Origin: Ornithinimicrobium sp.
Lineage (GTDB): Bacteria > Actinomycetota > Actinomycetes > Actinomycetales > Dermatophilaceae
Length of the DNA: 64,000 bases
NCBI RefSeq assembly: GCF_030537745.1
Contig: NZ_JAUNVI010000005.1
Span: 24,725 to 88,724 of the forward strand
Direction: 5' to 3'
A program made the position numbers and the translations under genes. The notes below the pieces were generated by a model, which was not told the DNA's origin, searched no databases, and saw only the letters and a program-made list of their open reading frames with translations. Position 1 is the stretch's first letter. Every line of letters starts with the position of its first letter. Positions 19,980 through 28,532 of this stretch are shown here, in pieces.

Positions 19980-20725
19980 GCCGGATCCTGTTCGGTCGAG
20001 GCGAGCACCTCTGCCAGATGCAGATGGCGCACGCCGGCTCGCGTGCGGTCGAGCAGTCCGCCGATGTGCGAGAGGCAGGAGTTGTCGCTGGCGACCAGCA
20101 CCTCGGCCCCGGTGTCGCGGACGTGCCGGGCCTTGTCCGATCCCATGGCGATGGAGATGTCGGCGTTCTTGATTGCGAAGGTGCCGCCGAAGCCGCAGCA
20201 TTCCTCCGCTTCCGGCAACTCGACGAGGTCGATCCCGCGCACCGCGCGCAGCAGCCGAAGCGGCTTGTCGCCGACGCGGAGCAGGCGCAGCGAGTGGCAG
20301 GTCGGGTGGTAGGTCACGCGGTGCGGAAAGTAGGCGCCGACGTCGGTGGCGTCCAGCACGTCGACGAGAAACTCGGAGAGCTCGTAGACCTTGGGGGCGA
20401 GCTGCTCCGAGACCTGCGCCAGGCCCTCGTCCCCAGACCGCCGCGCGAGCATGGGGTGCTGCTCCCGGATCGAAGCGACGCACGATCCAGAGGGCGCGAC
20501 GACGTAGTCGTAGGCGCCGAACTGGTCGACGAAGCTGCGCACGAGAGGCGTGGCCTCATCCGCATACCCCGTGTTGGTGAACATCTGCCCGCAGCAGGTC
20601 TGCGCGCGGGGGAACTCCACCCGGCAGCCCAGCCGCTCCAGGACGGTGACCGTCGCACGGGGAGCCTGGGGCCACATGGTGTCGTTGAAGCAGGTGGCGA
20701 AGAGCGCCACGCGTGGACCCCTCAT
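19976..20725 (-). CDS. lutA: L-lactate utilization protein LutA (CCG-domain Fe-S protein)
   Basis: This 249-residue subunit has two cysteine-rich CCG domains: QTCCGQMFTNTGY in the first half and EECCGFGGTFAIKN in the second, each with partner cysteines (ATCFNDTMWP, PTCHSLR, SDNSCLSHIGG). Such domains bind iron-sulfur clusters in heterodisulfide reductase and glycolate oxidase subunits. The ATG at 20725 is preceded by GAGGAGG at good spacing. It opens the lutABC operon, whose genes overlap by 4 bp each. Transcription runs away from the GntR regulator gene and should be controlled from the palindrome at 20786-20802. Confidence 0.95.
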   Translation of the reverse strand: MRGPRVALFATCFNDTMWPQAPRATVTVLERLGCRVEFPRAQTCCGQMFTNTGYADEATPLVRSFVDQFGAYDYVVAPSGSCVASIREQHPMLARRSGDEGLAQVSEQLAPKVYELSEFLVDVLDATDVGAYFPHRVTYHPTCHSLRLLRVGDKPLRLLRAVRGIDLVELPEAEECCGFGGTFAIKNADISIAMGSDKARHVRDTGAEVLVASDNSCLSHIGGLLDRTRAGVRHLHLAEVLASTEQDPA

Positions 20726-20785
20726 CGAGCCTCCTCTGTCGCAAGCCCTCTGTTGGCCCTATCGCCCATGACCGACCGGCTGGGT

Positions 20786-20802
20786 CAATGGTTAGACCAT
20801 TG
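20786..20802. promoter_or_regulatory. Predicted LutR/LldR-type operator between divergent promoters
   Basis: CAATGGT-TAG-ACCATTG is a perfect 7-bp inverted repeat with a 3-bp spacer and contains TGGTNNNACCA, the core of operators of the FadR/PdhR/LldR branch of GntR regulators. Toward the regulator gene, TTGCTG (20800-20805) and TATGCT (20823-20828) are spaced 17 bp. Toward lutA, TTGACC lies on the minus strand at 20783-20788. The palindrome therefore overlaps both -35 regions, the position for a repressor that shuts off both genes until lactate or a related ligand releases it. Confidence 0.85.
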
Positions 20803-20861
20803 CTGGAGGGGAAGTCTAGGACTATGCTCACACGACGTCAAGGGTAGTGGAGGCGGAGGCG

Positions 20862-21704
20862 ATGAGCACGAGCACGGGCGCGAGCCAAAGTATGAGCACC
20901 AGCACGGGGGCGACGCCCAGGGCCTACGAACAGGTCGTGGGGTGGATCGAGGACCGGATCCTCTGCGGCGCCTTCGAGGTCGGCGACGTCCTCCCTGCTG
21001 AGCGCGACCTCGCCGTGCAACTAGGAGTGAGCCGTGCCGCAGTGCGCGAGGGGGTCCGATCCCTGCAGGCCCAGGGGGTCCTGAGGTCCTCGGTGGGCGC
21101 TGGCGGGACCGGGGGGACGCGGGTGGCAGCGCTGTCCTCCGGCGCGCTTACGCGATTGATGCGGATTCACGTCGCCCTCATGCACTACCCGCTCGAGGAC
21201 GTGATCGAGGTGCGGGTCGCGCTGGAGCGGCTCAGTGTGCGCCTGGCGGCGCAGGGTGTCACGCTCGAGCAGCTGGACGGACTGCAGGCGCGGGTCGAGG
21301 ACATGGACGGCGCGCAGTCGCGGCTCGACTTCAACGACGCCGACGCGGCCTTTCACGTCGCGATCGCGGAGGCAGCCGGAAACCGGCTCGCCGCGGAGAC
21401 GACGATCGCCATCCGCGAGTCGGTGCGAGCGCCGCTGATGACGAGCCTGTCGCGTCTGGACGACGATGTCTTCGCTCGCATCAGGGCAGAGTTCAACGCC
21501 GAGCACCGGGCCGTCCTGGAGGCGATCAGTAGCGGCGAGGCCGAGCGCGCAGAGACGCTGATGGAGACTCACATCCGCACGGCCTGGACTCGGCTCCAGA
21601 GTGCCGTCGCATCCGAGCCGGAGCGCCAGGGAGAGCAGGAGGCTCGCCATACCTCTGGGGCGGCGGAGCCGGGCGGCGTCGCTGCGGTGACAATGGGCGC
21701 ATGA
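20862..21704 (+). CDS. GntR-family regulator, FadR branch (probable LutR/LldR)
   Basis: This 280-residue regulator has an N-terminal winged helix (IEDRILCGAFEVGDVLPAER, LGVSRAAVREGVRSL, QGVLRS) and a C-terminal FCD ligand domain with the metal-binding pattern DFNDADAAFHVAIAEAAGN and EHRAVLEAI. The ATG at 20862 follows GGAGG motifs; a GTG at 20847 is less likely. Residues 1-7 and 11-17 repeat MSTSTGA, reflecting a 21-bp direct duplication in the DNA, so a start at the second copy is also conceivable. Its divergent position beside lutABC and the shared palindrome identify it as the likely lactate-responsive repressor. The next gene overlaps its stop by 4 bp. Confidence 0.88.
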   Translation: MSTSTGASQSMSTSTGATPRAYEQVVGWIEDRILCGAFEVGDVLPAERDLAVQLGVSRAAVREGVRSLQAQGVLRSSVGAGGTGGTRVAALSSGALTRLMRIHVALMHYPLEDVIEVRVALERLSVRLAAQGVTLEQLDGLQARVEDMDGAQSRLDFNDADAAFHVAIAEAAGNRLAAETTIAIRESVRAPLMTSLSRLDDDVFARIRAEFNAEHRAVLEAISSGEAERAETLMETHIRTAWTRLQSAVASEPERQGEQEARHTSGAAEPGGVAAVTMGA

Positions 21705-22198
21705 GCGTTCATCCCCTGACCAACGTGCCCGACGTGGCGCTGGTTTATCCGATCACGGTGCGCTGGGCCGACATGGACGCCTACGCGCACGTCAACAATG
21801 TCAACTACCTGCGGTTCTTCGAAGAAGCGCGGGTCTACGCCTTCAAAGACTGGTTCGGGCAGGACCGCGACCTCATCGACGAGGGCATGCTGGTCGTGTC
21901 TCAGGCGATCGACTACCTCTTGCCGATGGGTTTTGCCTATGCGCCCTGTCGGGTTGCGGTGTGGTGCAGCGACGTGGGGGCAGCGAGCTTCGAGCTGGGG
22001 TATGCGGTGGCTGGCGCCCAGGGAGACGACACGGTCTATGCACGGGGTCGGGTGACGTTGGTGTCCTATGACCTGCAGACGGAGCGACCGCGGCGGCTCG
22101 GCGCGGCGGAGCGCGAGGCGCTCTCCGCGGTCCTCGGCACGGGACCGCGGCTGCGCAGCGACAAGCGTGCTGCCGCCCCACGGGCGGTGGCGGGATGA
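21701..22198 (+). CDS. 4HBT hot-dog acyl-CoA thioesterase
   Basis: This single hot-dog domain protein of 165 residues has VRWADMDAYAHVNNVNYLRF, where the aspartate-asparagine pattern of 4-hydroxybenzoyl-CoA thioesterase-like enzymes is clear. It should hydrolyse an acyl-CoA in the cytoplasm; the substrate is unknown. It overlaps the regulator upstream and the hypothetical gene downstream by 4 bp each, so the three are co-translated. The pair of this gene and the next corresponds to Rv2475c-Rv2474c in my recollection of the M. tuberculosis order. Confidence 0.88.
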   Translation: MSVHPLTNVPDVALVYPITVRWADMDAYAHVNNVNYLRFFEEARVYAFKDWFGQDRDLIDEGMLVVSQAIDYLLPMGFAYAPCRVAVWCSDVGAASFELGYAVAGAQGDDTVYARGRVTLVSYDLQTERPRRLGAAEREALSAVLGTGPRLRSDKRAAAPRAVAG

Positions 22199-22857
22199 GC
22201 GCCGCTGCCGCGGGACCGTCGGTGCTGAACTTTGCTGATGGCGAGGCCATCGCCGATCTGGCCACCTACGTGACGCGGGCCAAGAGTCTCGACAGTGACG
22301 CCGCGATCCGGTTGCAGGCGGTCGGGCGGGTGCTCGCCGCCTGGACCGCTGTCGTTCCGGGCCAGGGTTTGACCCAGGCCGGCCTGGTGCTGGCGCTGCG
22401 CACGATGCCGCTCGCGGAGGAGCACGACCTGGATGTGACCGTGCCCCTGGCGGCGCTGAGCGACCGCTTTGCGAGGCGGGCCGCGACCCACGACGCGGGC
22501 ACGACCATCCCCGTGCCGCCAGCGACGGTGCAACCGATCTGGACTGCGGTGACGCCGCCGCGGGGTGGCTGGGAGGACTATGGCAGGGTCTCCTCGGTCG
22601 TGCTCCTGGGGGCTGCTGAGGCAGGGATCGAGGAGATCGCCAAGGGCGCTCCCGAAGGGTCGGGAGCCAACGCGGTGGCCCGCCTCCGCAACCTGGTCTG
22701 GTCGCGCGCGGTCGCCGGTGGGGCGACTGCAGGCGCTGGGCTCGCCGCCAAGGTGCTCGGTTTTGCCCGTCCCGGCGACGGCTTGACCGCCACCGTTTCA
22801 GCGAGTGGGTCCTGGACTCGGGTGACTCTGCCAGCCGGCTACATCCTGTCGCGCTGA
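22195..22857 (+). CDS. Conserved actinobacterial hypothetical protein (Rv2474c-like)
   Basis: The 220-residue protein has no membrane segment and no motif I can tie to a reaction. Its only recognisable features are an alanine-rich composition, a central GGWEDYGRVSSVVLLGAAEAGIEEIA segment described here by its core GRVSSVVLLGAAEAGIEEI, and a C-terminal beta-rich end. Position immediately after a 4HBT thioesterase (4-bp overlap) and length match Rv2474c, which supports orthology by synteny. Its last 19 bp overlap the end of the convergent alpha-glucosidase gene, so both 3' ends share DNA. Confidence 0.8.
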   Translation: MSAAAAGPSVLNFADGEAIADLATYVTRAKSLDSDAAIRLQAVGRVLAAWTAVVPGQGLTQAGLVLALRTMPLAEEHDLDVTVPLAALSDRFARRAATHDAGTTIPVPPATVQPIWTAVTPPRGGWEDYGRVSSVVLLGAAEAGIEEIAKGAPEGSGANAVARLRNLVWSRAVAGGATAGAGLAAKVLGFARPGDGLTATVSASGSWTRVTLPAGYILSR

Positions 22858-24566
22858 GCCAGCCAGACGGTCGTGTCCTGGGGGAGCAGCCCATCCTCGA
22901 GCCGACCGCTGCAGACCAGGACCTCCGCACTCTCGGGAAGCGCGACCGCAGCGTCGCCGAGGTTTGTCAGCACGGTGATGGGTATGCCGTCCTTGCGCGC
23001 GTTGACGAAGGCCAGGACCTGCGCGCCATACCCGTCGATCCAACGCAGGCCGCCGACCCCCAGATCGTGCACGCGCCGCAGGCGCAGCATGCTCCGGTAG
23101 ATCTCCAGGGTCGACCCGGTCACGCCCTCCTGCCGGTCGGCGGCGAGCGAGCCGTAGACCAGCGGCTGAGGCAGCCACGTCGCGCCGTCGGGGCTTGGGC
23201 CGAAGCCGTAGGAGGGGGCGCCGGCCTCCCACGGCAACGGGACTCGGCAGCCGTCCCGACCGATCTCCTTACCCTTGGTCCGGAAAAAGGCTGGGTCCTG
23301 GCGCACCCGGTCTGGCAGCGCGGTGTGCTCTGGCAGTCCCAGCTCCTCGCCGTTGTAGAGGTAGGCAGATCCTGGCAGCGCGAGCATCAGAGCCGTCGCC
23401 GCTCTGGCCCTGCGAAGCCCCAGCACCGCGTTGGGCTGGACGCTGCGCGCGCCGATCCCGTTGGGCCGTGACGCACCGACCCTCAGTCCCAGGCGCGAGG
23501 CGTGGCGGACCACGTCGTGGTTGGACAGCACCCAGGTCGTCGGCGCGCCGACCGCATCGGCAGCCTCCAGGGAGTCATCGATGACCGTGCGCACGTCTTT
23601 GGCACGCCAGGACGTCTCCAGGAAGTGGAAGTTGAAGGCCTGGTGCATCTCGTCCGGCCGCACATAGCGCATCGTGCGCTGCTGCGAGGGGAGCCAAGCC
23701 TCCGCGCACAGGATCCGGTCCAGTGCGGGGTCGCCCTGCGGGTTGTAGGAGTCCAGGATCGAGCGCCAGGCCCGGTAGATCTCGTGCACCCCATCCTGGT
23801 CCCACATCGGTCCCAGGTTGGCGTGCTCCGCGCCCTCGGAGTGCGACGCCGCCATCACCGCCTTCTCCTGCCAGTCCGGCATCGCTTCGTCTTTCAGGAG
23901 CGCGTGCGCGACGTCGACCCGGAAGCCGTCGACGCCCCGGTCCAGCCAGAAGCGCAGCACGTCGTGAAACTCGTCAACGACCTGCGGGTTGCGCCAGTTG
24001 AGGTCGGGCTGCAAGCTGTCGAAGAGGTGCAGATACCACTGCCCGAGCGTGCCATCCGCCTCCGTCACCCGCGTCCACGCGCTGCCGCCGAAGACCGACT
24101 TCCAGTTGTTCGGCGGCTCGTTTCCCTGCTCGCCGCGTCCTTCGCGGAAGAGATAGCGCTCACGCTCGGGCGATCCCGGCCCGGAAGCCAGGGCTGCTCG
24201 AAACCAGGTGTGCTCACCGCTGGTGTGGTTGGGCACCAGGTCGATCAGCACGCGCAGCCCATGCCCGTGGGCCGCCTCGATGAGCACGTCCACGTCCGCC
24301 AGCGTCCCGAACAGGGGGTCGACGTCGCGATAGTCGGCCACGTCATAGCCAGCGTCGATCATCGGGGAGACGTAGAACGGGCTGATCCACAGGGCGTCGA
24401 CGCCGAGGTCGGCAAGGTAGGGCAGGCGGGCGGTAAGGCCGGGCAGGTCGCCCACTCCGTCGCCGTCGCTGTCGGCGAAGCTGCGGGGGTAGACCTGGTA
24501 GAGGACGGCGTGGCGCCACCAGGGTGCCTCGTGCGACTGGGGGGCGTGGGGGGAGACAGAGGTCAC
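22839..24566 (-). CDS. aglA: GH13 alpha-glucosidase
   Basis: This protein of about 575 residues has the alpha-amylase-family barrel and no signal peptide. WWRHAVLYQVYPRSFADSDG is the typical N-terminus; DLVPNHTS, GFRVDVAHAL (nucleophile aspartate), ILCAEAWLP (acid-base glutamate) and SNHDVVRH are the conserved regions. It should release glucose from alpha-1,4- or alpha-1,6-linked oligosaccharides in the cytoplasm, alongside malQ nearby. The frame is open to 24614, but the GTG at 24566 follows a TACCCT element by eight bases, which suggests a leaderless start there. The gene next to glbO matches the Rv2470-Rv2471 neighbourhood. Confidence 0.9.
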   Translation of the reverse strand: MTSVSPHAPQSHEAPWWRHAVLYQVYPRSFADSDGDGVGDLPGLTARLPYLADLGVDALWISPFYVSPMIDAGYDVADYRDVDPLFGTLADVDVLIEAAHGHGLRVLIDLVPNHTSGEHTWFRAALASGPGSPERERYLFREGRGEQGNEPPNNWKSVFGGSAWTRVTEADGTLGQWYLHLFDSLQPDLNWRNPQVVDEFHDVLRFWLDRGVDGFRVDVAHALLKDEAMPDWQEKAVMAASHSEGAEHANLGPMWDQDGVHEIYRAWRSILDSYNPQGDPALDRILCAEAWLPSQQRTMRYVRPDEMHQAFNFHFLETSWRAKDVRTVIDDSLEAADAVGAPTTWVLSNHDVVRHASRLGLRVGASRPNGIGARSVQPNAVLGLRRARAATALMLALPGSAYLYNGEELGLPEHTALPDRVRQDPAFFRTKGKEIGRDGCRVPLPWEAGAPSYGFGPSPDGATWLPQPLVYGSLAADRQEGVTGSTLEIYRSMLRLRRVHDLGVGGLRWIDGYGAQVLAFVNARKDGIPITVLTNLGDAAVALPESAEVLVCSGRLEDGLLPQDTTVWLAQRDRM

Positions 24567-24630
24567 GACAGACGAGGGTATGTCGAAGGCCCGGGTCGGC
24601 TGCAGGCGGCTCACCCGGGAGGGGGACAGG

Positions 24631-25056
24631 TCAGGGCTCGAGGGCGTTGACCAGCGAGTGCGCCGCGTTGAGCATGTAGGTCCTCATGAACTCCTCGTCC
24701 TGCGGCTCCATCTGGTCGCTGATCGTGGCGATCGCGGCGAACATGTGGTGCAGCCAGCGGTCGCGCTGCGTCGGTGTCACCTCATACGGCACATGACGCA
24801 TCCGAAGTCGGGGATGTCCCCGCTGCTCGGAGTAGGTGCCCGGTCCGCCGAAGTACTGCTCGAGGAACATCCGTAGGCGGACCTCCGCGGGACCGAGGTC
24901 CTCCTCGGGGTACATCTCGCGCAGGGGTTCGTCGTCGGCCACCCCGAGGTAGAACTCGTGCACGAGCCGGACAAAGGTCTCGTGCCCGCCGACCCGCTCG
25001 TAGAACGAGAGCTGGGGGACGGCTCGGGCCTGGATCGTCTGCGGCTGCTCACTCAC
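24631..25056 (-). CDS. glbO: Truncated haemoglobin, group II (trHbO)
   Basis: The 141-residue globin has FYERVGGHETFVRLVHEFY at the N-terminus, the two-glycine and B-helix region of group II truncated haemoglobins. It also has RLRMRHVPYEVT with the proximal histidine and RDRWLHHM with the conserved G8 tryptophan. It binds haem and handles oxygen, peroxide or nitric oxide near the membrane in related bacteria. The GTG start is used; GAGAGA lies a little far upstream. It sits 64 bp upstream of the alpha-glucosidase on the same strand and may share its transcript. Confidence 0.93.
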   Translation of the reverse strand: MSEQPQTIQARAVPQLSFYERVGGHETFVRLVHEFYLGVADDEPLREMYPEEDLGPAEVRLRMFLEQYFGGPGTYSEQRGHPRLRMRHVPYEVTPTQRDRWLHHMFAAIATISDQMEPQDEEFMRTYMLNAAHSLVNALEP

Positions 25057-25078
25057 GCCCCCAGTCTCTCAGGTGGCG

Positions 25079-27484
25079 CTAACGTCGAGAGCCGTCGGGG
25101 AACAGCTCGATCGCAAAGCCCTGGTCGTAGCCCTCCACCTCGATCGTCAGATCGTCCAGGTCGCCGACGCCCTCGCCCAGGTAGAGCTCGCTGGTGACGG
25201 GCTCCTCCGTCCAGCTTGACCACCACCCTCCCCGGTGCGGCTCGAGCTCCTCTATCGGCTGGCCGCTGATCAGCATGCGGAGACGTCCCTTGCCCTGAGT
25301 CGTCACTACTGCGAAGCGTGGTCGTCCCTCGCCCTCAAGGGTCACCACACCGTTCTTGAGCGTGCCGTGGCCAAGAGGCGGGGGTCGCTGCCCCTCGAAG
25401 GCCAACGGTTTGTCCTCATGTGCGGGCCATGACGACGGCAGGGGCGGCGCGTCGGTGAAGTCGAAATCCTCGTAGGGAACGGGCTCAAAAGCCCAGAGGG
25501 GCGCCATCGGCTGACCAGGGAGGGCCTGGAGTGCGGCGCGGAGACTGCCCGGCTCCTGGCCTTTCGGCGGCGGCATGCCCCAGGCGTCGCGGGGGTAGCT
25601 GAAGTTGTCGACGAGTTGGTAGGAGAAGGACAGGTATGCGGTGCCGAACTCCGACTGGACCGAGCCTTCATTGCCATAAGGTCCTTGGACGAACTGCATG
25701 ATCGAGTCGGTGTCGAGGGCGGTCATGAAGAGCGCAGACTCGACTGAACTGCCGGGTGGCTGCAGATCGTAGGGGTAGCCGTCGGCGGGGAAGTCCCACC
25801 GGGCCACGAAGCGATGACCGCCGACGAAGTAAGGAACCGGCGCCTGGGTGCTCGGATCGAGACCCGGCCCGCTGCTCGCCTCGATGCTCGTCGTGTGCTG
25901 GGGGATGGGGGTAGCGTCGCTGACCTGGACCTGCCAACGCACCTCGTCGCTGTCCTGCACAAGGGTCGTCACAACCACGGTCCGGCGCTCGCCAGGACCT
26001 GGCCGCAGCGTGTCGGGCAGCGCAAAGGTCCTGGCCTGGTCCGGCCCGTAGACGAGCCACGCACCGTCGCGCAGCATCGGGTCCTGCTGGTGCCACAGGT
26101 CCGCCGGGGTGGCGCCGTTCCACGCGCGCAGATCCCCGTCGTCGGTGAGCGGTTGTCCATCGACGGTGACAATCAGGGCCGCGCTGGATCCGGCCCATGC
26201 GCTGACGGCCGAGTCGTGCGTGATCTCGACCTTCTGGACGTACGTGCGCCCCCACCATCCGCGGATGCTTGGGCTGTCTTTTGTCACCGGCACCGATCCG
26301 GCGGGCACCGCGGGCTCGGTGGCGTTGCCCTGCCTCACCGCTGCATTGTGGGCGAGCATGTCATCGGCGCCGTTGACCTCGTAGTAGAACGCGAGCAGGG
26401 CTTTACCGCGGCCGGGCAGATCCCCGGTCCAGGTCAGGCTCGCGTCCTGGGGCGACACCAGGCCGAACGGTGTCGGAGTGAGCCGGGTGACAGGCGGTTG
26501 GCCTTGCCGGCCCGCGCACGGGAGTGTCACTGGACCTTCGTCGAAAGTCATCGTCAGCGCCGGGATCACCAGGTGGGGGTCGTCGACCGCGGGGAGGTCG
26601 CACCACAGCACGGCAAACTTGGCGAACTTCCCGTGGTTGCCGCCCATCAGCTCCAGCGGTGCGTTGGCGTTGCCGTAGTCGATGGTGACCGACTGGAGCA
26701 GCTGCAGGCCTTCGTTGCTCGTCGGCGCCTTGCCCCTGGCGTCGAGCTCCCAGCCGCGCGACGCCAGGCTGACCTCCGGCATCGACTGGGCCGTGCCGAC
26801 CCGGCCGGTGGCGGCGGGGTCTCTAGGGTCGTTGTGGGTGAGCGCCCAGCCGGCGCCAGCGAGGATGAGGACCAGGCCAGCCAGCAGGAGCAACCGCCAG
26901 TGACCGCGCAGCGAGCGGAGACGACCGCTCACGGGGAGGGCGGCACCGGCCGGGGTGACGGGCGACTCGGGGGGCGAGCGGAGGTCGGTGAGGAGGGTCT
27001 CGACGAGGTCCTGTTCTGAGGTGTCGTGGCGATCCGCCACTGCCTCCAGCGCGTCCCTCACCCCAGACACCGACGAGATCTGGCTGGCGACCTTCCTGGT
27101 CCGGACGCCGACGGCGCGACCCACCCGGGCCGGCGCCCAGCCGTGGACCAGGCCCAGGACGGAAGCGGCCCGCTCACGAGGCGGCATACCGGCCACGACC
27201 TCGCCCGCGTCAGCGCCGAGGCTCCCGTCAGGTGAGATCCCGAAGGAGGGCCGCCCCCAGCGGTGCCGATGCGCTGTCCGCAGGAAGTCCTGGACCAGCC
27301 CGGCCCGCGCCTCGTCCAGCCCGACCGGACCGCTCGAGGTCCTCGCCGAGCGGCGCACTGCCCGTGCGGTCAGGACGTCGGCCCGGTCCGTGTCGCCGGT
27401 GAGCATGCGGGCGGTGCGGTGCAGGTCCAGGGCGTGCCGACCAACAAAGGCGCTCAGCTGGTCGTCGTGGCGGTGCCCTCCCAT
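25079..27484 (-). CDS. Sigma-factor-like N-terminus fused to a membrane anchor and large exported domain
   Basis: This protein of about 801 residues is not one I recognise as a named family. Residues 1-60 (FVGRHALDLHRTARMLTGDT) resemble region 2 of ECF sigma factors of the SigE70 kind. Residues about 100-145 (MPPRERAASVLGLVHGW, VGRAVGVRTRKVASQI) resemble a region 4 helix-turn-helix. One hydrophobic segment at about 197-213 (LLLLAGLVLILAGAGWAL) follows. The remaining 580 residues are rich in Trp, Pro, Asp and beta-type sequence and should lie outside the cell. The usual sigma acidic patch is degenerate (DRADVLTARAV). It could be a membrane-tethered regulator or a surface protein with a relic DNA-binding head. 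Start is ATG 27484 after GAGAGGA. Confidence 0.72.
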   Translation of the reverse strand: MGGHRHDDQLSAFVGRHALDLHRTARMLTGDTDRADVLTARAVRRSARTSSGPVGLDEARAGLVQDFLRTAHRHRWGRPSFGISPDGSLGADAGEVVAGMPPRERAASVLGLVHGWAPARVGRAVGVRTRKVASQISSVSGVRDALEAVADRHDTSEQDLVETLLTDLRSPPESPVTPAGAALPVSGRLRSLRGHWRLLLLAGLVLILAGAGWALTHNDPRDPAATGRVGTAQSMPEVSLASRGWELDARGKAPTSNEGLQLLQSVTIDYGNANAPLELMGGNHGKFAKFAVLWCDLPAVDDPHLVIPALTMTFDEGPVTLPCAGRQGQPPVTRLTPTPFGLVSPQDASLTWTGDLPGRGKALLAFYYEVNGADDMLAHNAAVRQGNATEPAVPAGSVPVTKDSPSIRGWWGRTYVQKVEITHDSAVSAWAGSSAALIVTVDGQPLTDDGDLRAWNGATPADLWHQQDPMLRDGAWLVYGPDQARTFALPDTLRPGPGERRTVVVTTLVQDSDEVRWQVQVSDATPIPQHTTSIEASSGPGLDPSTQAPVPYFVGGHRFVARWDFPADGYPYDLQPPGSSVESALFMTALDTDSIMQFVQGPYGNEGSVQSEFGTAYLSFSYQLVDNFSYPRDAWGMPPPKGQEPGSLRAALQALPGQPMAPLWAFEPVPYEDFDFTDAPPLPSSWPAHEDKPLAFEGQRPPPLGHGTLKNGVVTLEGEGRPRFAVVTTQGKGRLRMLISGQPIEELEPHRGGWWSSWTEEPVTSELYLGEGVGDLDDLTIEVEGYDQGFAIELFPDGSRR

Positions 27485-27522
27485 CACGACATCCTCTCAG
27501 CCGGCGGCAGTGGACCGCGGTC

Positions 27523-28437
27523 TCAGGAATGCGAGCCGGTGGTCGGCGTGATGGCCGGGCCCCGCACGCCGGCCTGGTCGAAGGCGCGCTTGGCGCGCTC
27601 GCGGAGCTCTCGGGGGATGGCGTACTGCTCACCGGGGCGGCACTTGGCGAAGATCCGGATCGTCATCGTGCCTCCGGAGACCGATTCGACCCCTGCCACC
27701 GTCGGTGGCTCCAGGAGCTTGTCGGCCCACGTCGGGTCCTGGGCGAGGCTCTCCACGACCGTGTGGAGCAGGCCGATGACCTGCTGGGGGTCCTGGTCGT
27801 AGGCGACCGGCACGTCGATGGTGGCGACCGCCCAGCCCTGGCTCTTGTTGCCGATCCGGACGATCTCGCCGTTGCGGATGAACCAGACGACCCCGGTGGC
27901 ATCGCGCAGCCGCGTCACCCGCAGCGTGACCTCCTCGACGGTGCCGGTGGCCTCGCCCGTGTCGATGACGTCGCCGACGCCGTACTGGTCCTCGATGATC
28001 ATGAAGATCCCGGAGAGAAAGTCCTTAACGAGCGCCTGCGCGCCGAAGCCGAGCGCGATGCCACCGATCCCGGCTGACGTGAGTAGGGGTGCGAGGGGGA
28101 GCCCGACCTCGGCCATGATCGTCAGGAGGGCGATGGTGGCGATCGTGAAGGTGGCCAGGCTGCGCAGCACCGTGCCCATCGTCAGGGCACGCTGGCGCCG
28201 GCGCTCCTGGTTGGCGCCGGTGGCCGAGTGGAGCATCCGCTCAAAGCTGCTGCGCTCGTGGTCGTCGGCGCGCTCGACCGCGTTGTCGACGACGCTGCGG
28301 ACGGCGCGGTGCAGGACCCACCGCAGGATGAGGGCACCCAGGATGATCAGGACGATCCTCAAGGGTGGCCCCAGCAGCCAGTCCACCGTCGAGTCCCAGC
28401 TGGTGAACGGCCACGTGAGCGTCTGCATACCCCGCAT
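27523..28437 (-). CDS. MscS-family mechanosensitive ion channel
   Basis: This protein of about 304 residues has an N-terminal membrane helix (RIVLIILGALILRWVLH), further hydrophobic helices (FTIATIALLTIMAEVGL), and the pore-lining TM3 with its glycine-alanine pattern (AGIGGIALGFGAQALVKDF). The MscS beta domain follows (DQYGVGDVIDTGEATGTVEEV, FIRNGEIVRIGNKS). It should open under hypo-osmotic tension in the plasma membrane. The frame reaches 28488, but residues before the ATG at 28437 look non-coding; an ATG at 28428 is equally possible. It is divergent from malQ and 38 bp downstream of the sigma-like gene, transcribed in the same direction. Confidence 0.9.
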   Translation of the reverse strand: MRGMQTLTWPFTSWDSTVDWLLGPPLRIVLIILGALILRWVLHRAVRSVVDNAVERADDHERSSFERMLHSATGANQERRRQRALTMGTVLRSLATFTIATIALLTIMAEVGLPLAPLLTSAGIGGIALGFGAQALVKDFLSGIFMIIEDQYGVGDVIDTGEATGTVEEVTLRVTRLRDATGVVWFIRNGEIVRIGNKSQGWAVATIDVPVAYDQDPQQVIGLLHTVVESLAQDPTWADKLLEPPTVAGVESVSGGTMTIRIFAKCRPGEQYAIPRELRERAKRAFDQAGVRGPAITPTTGSHS

Positions 28438-28532
28438 TGTCGCGGCTGCGGCGCGCTGAGTGCGGGAGCACGTGGCCGAGCCTGACAAACTAGGGTCGCC
28501 ATCCCCCCCGTGACACGTCGAAAGGCTTCCCC

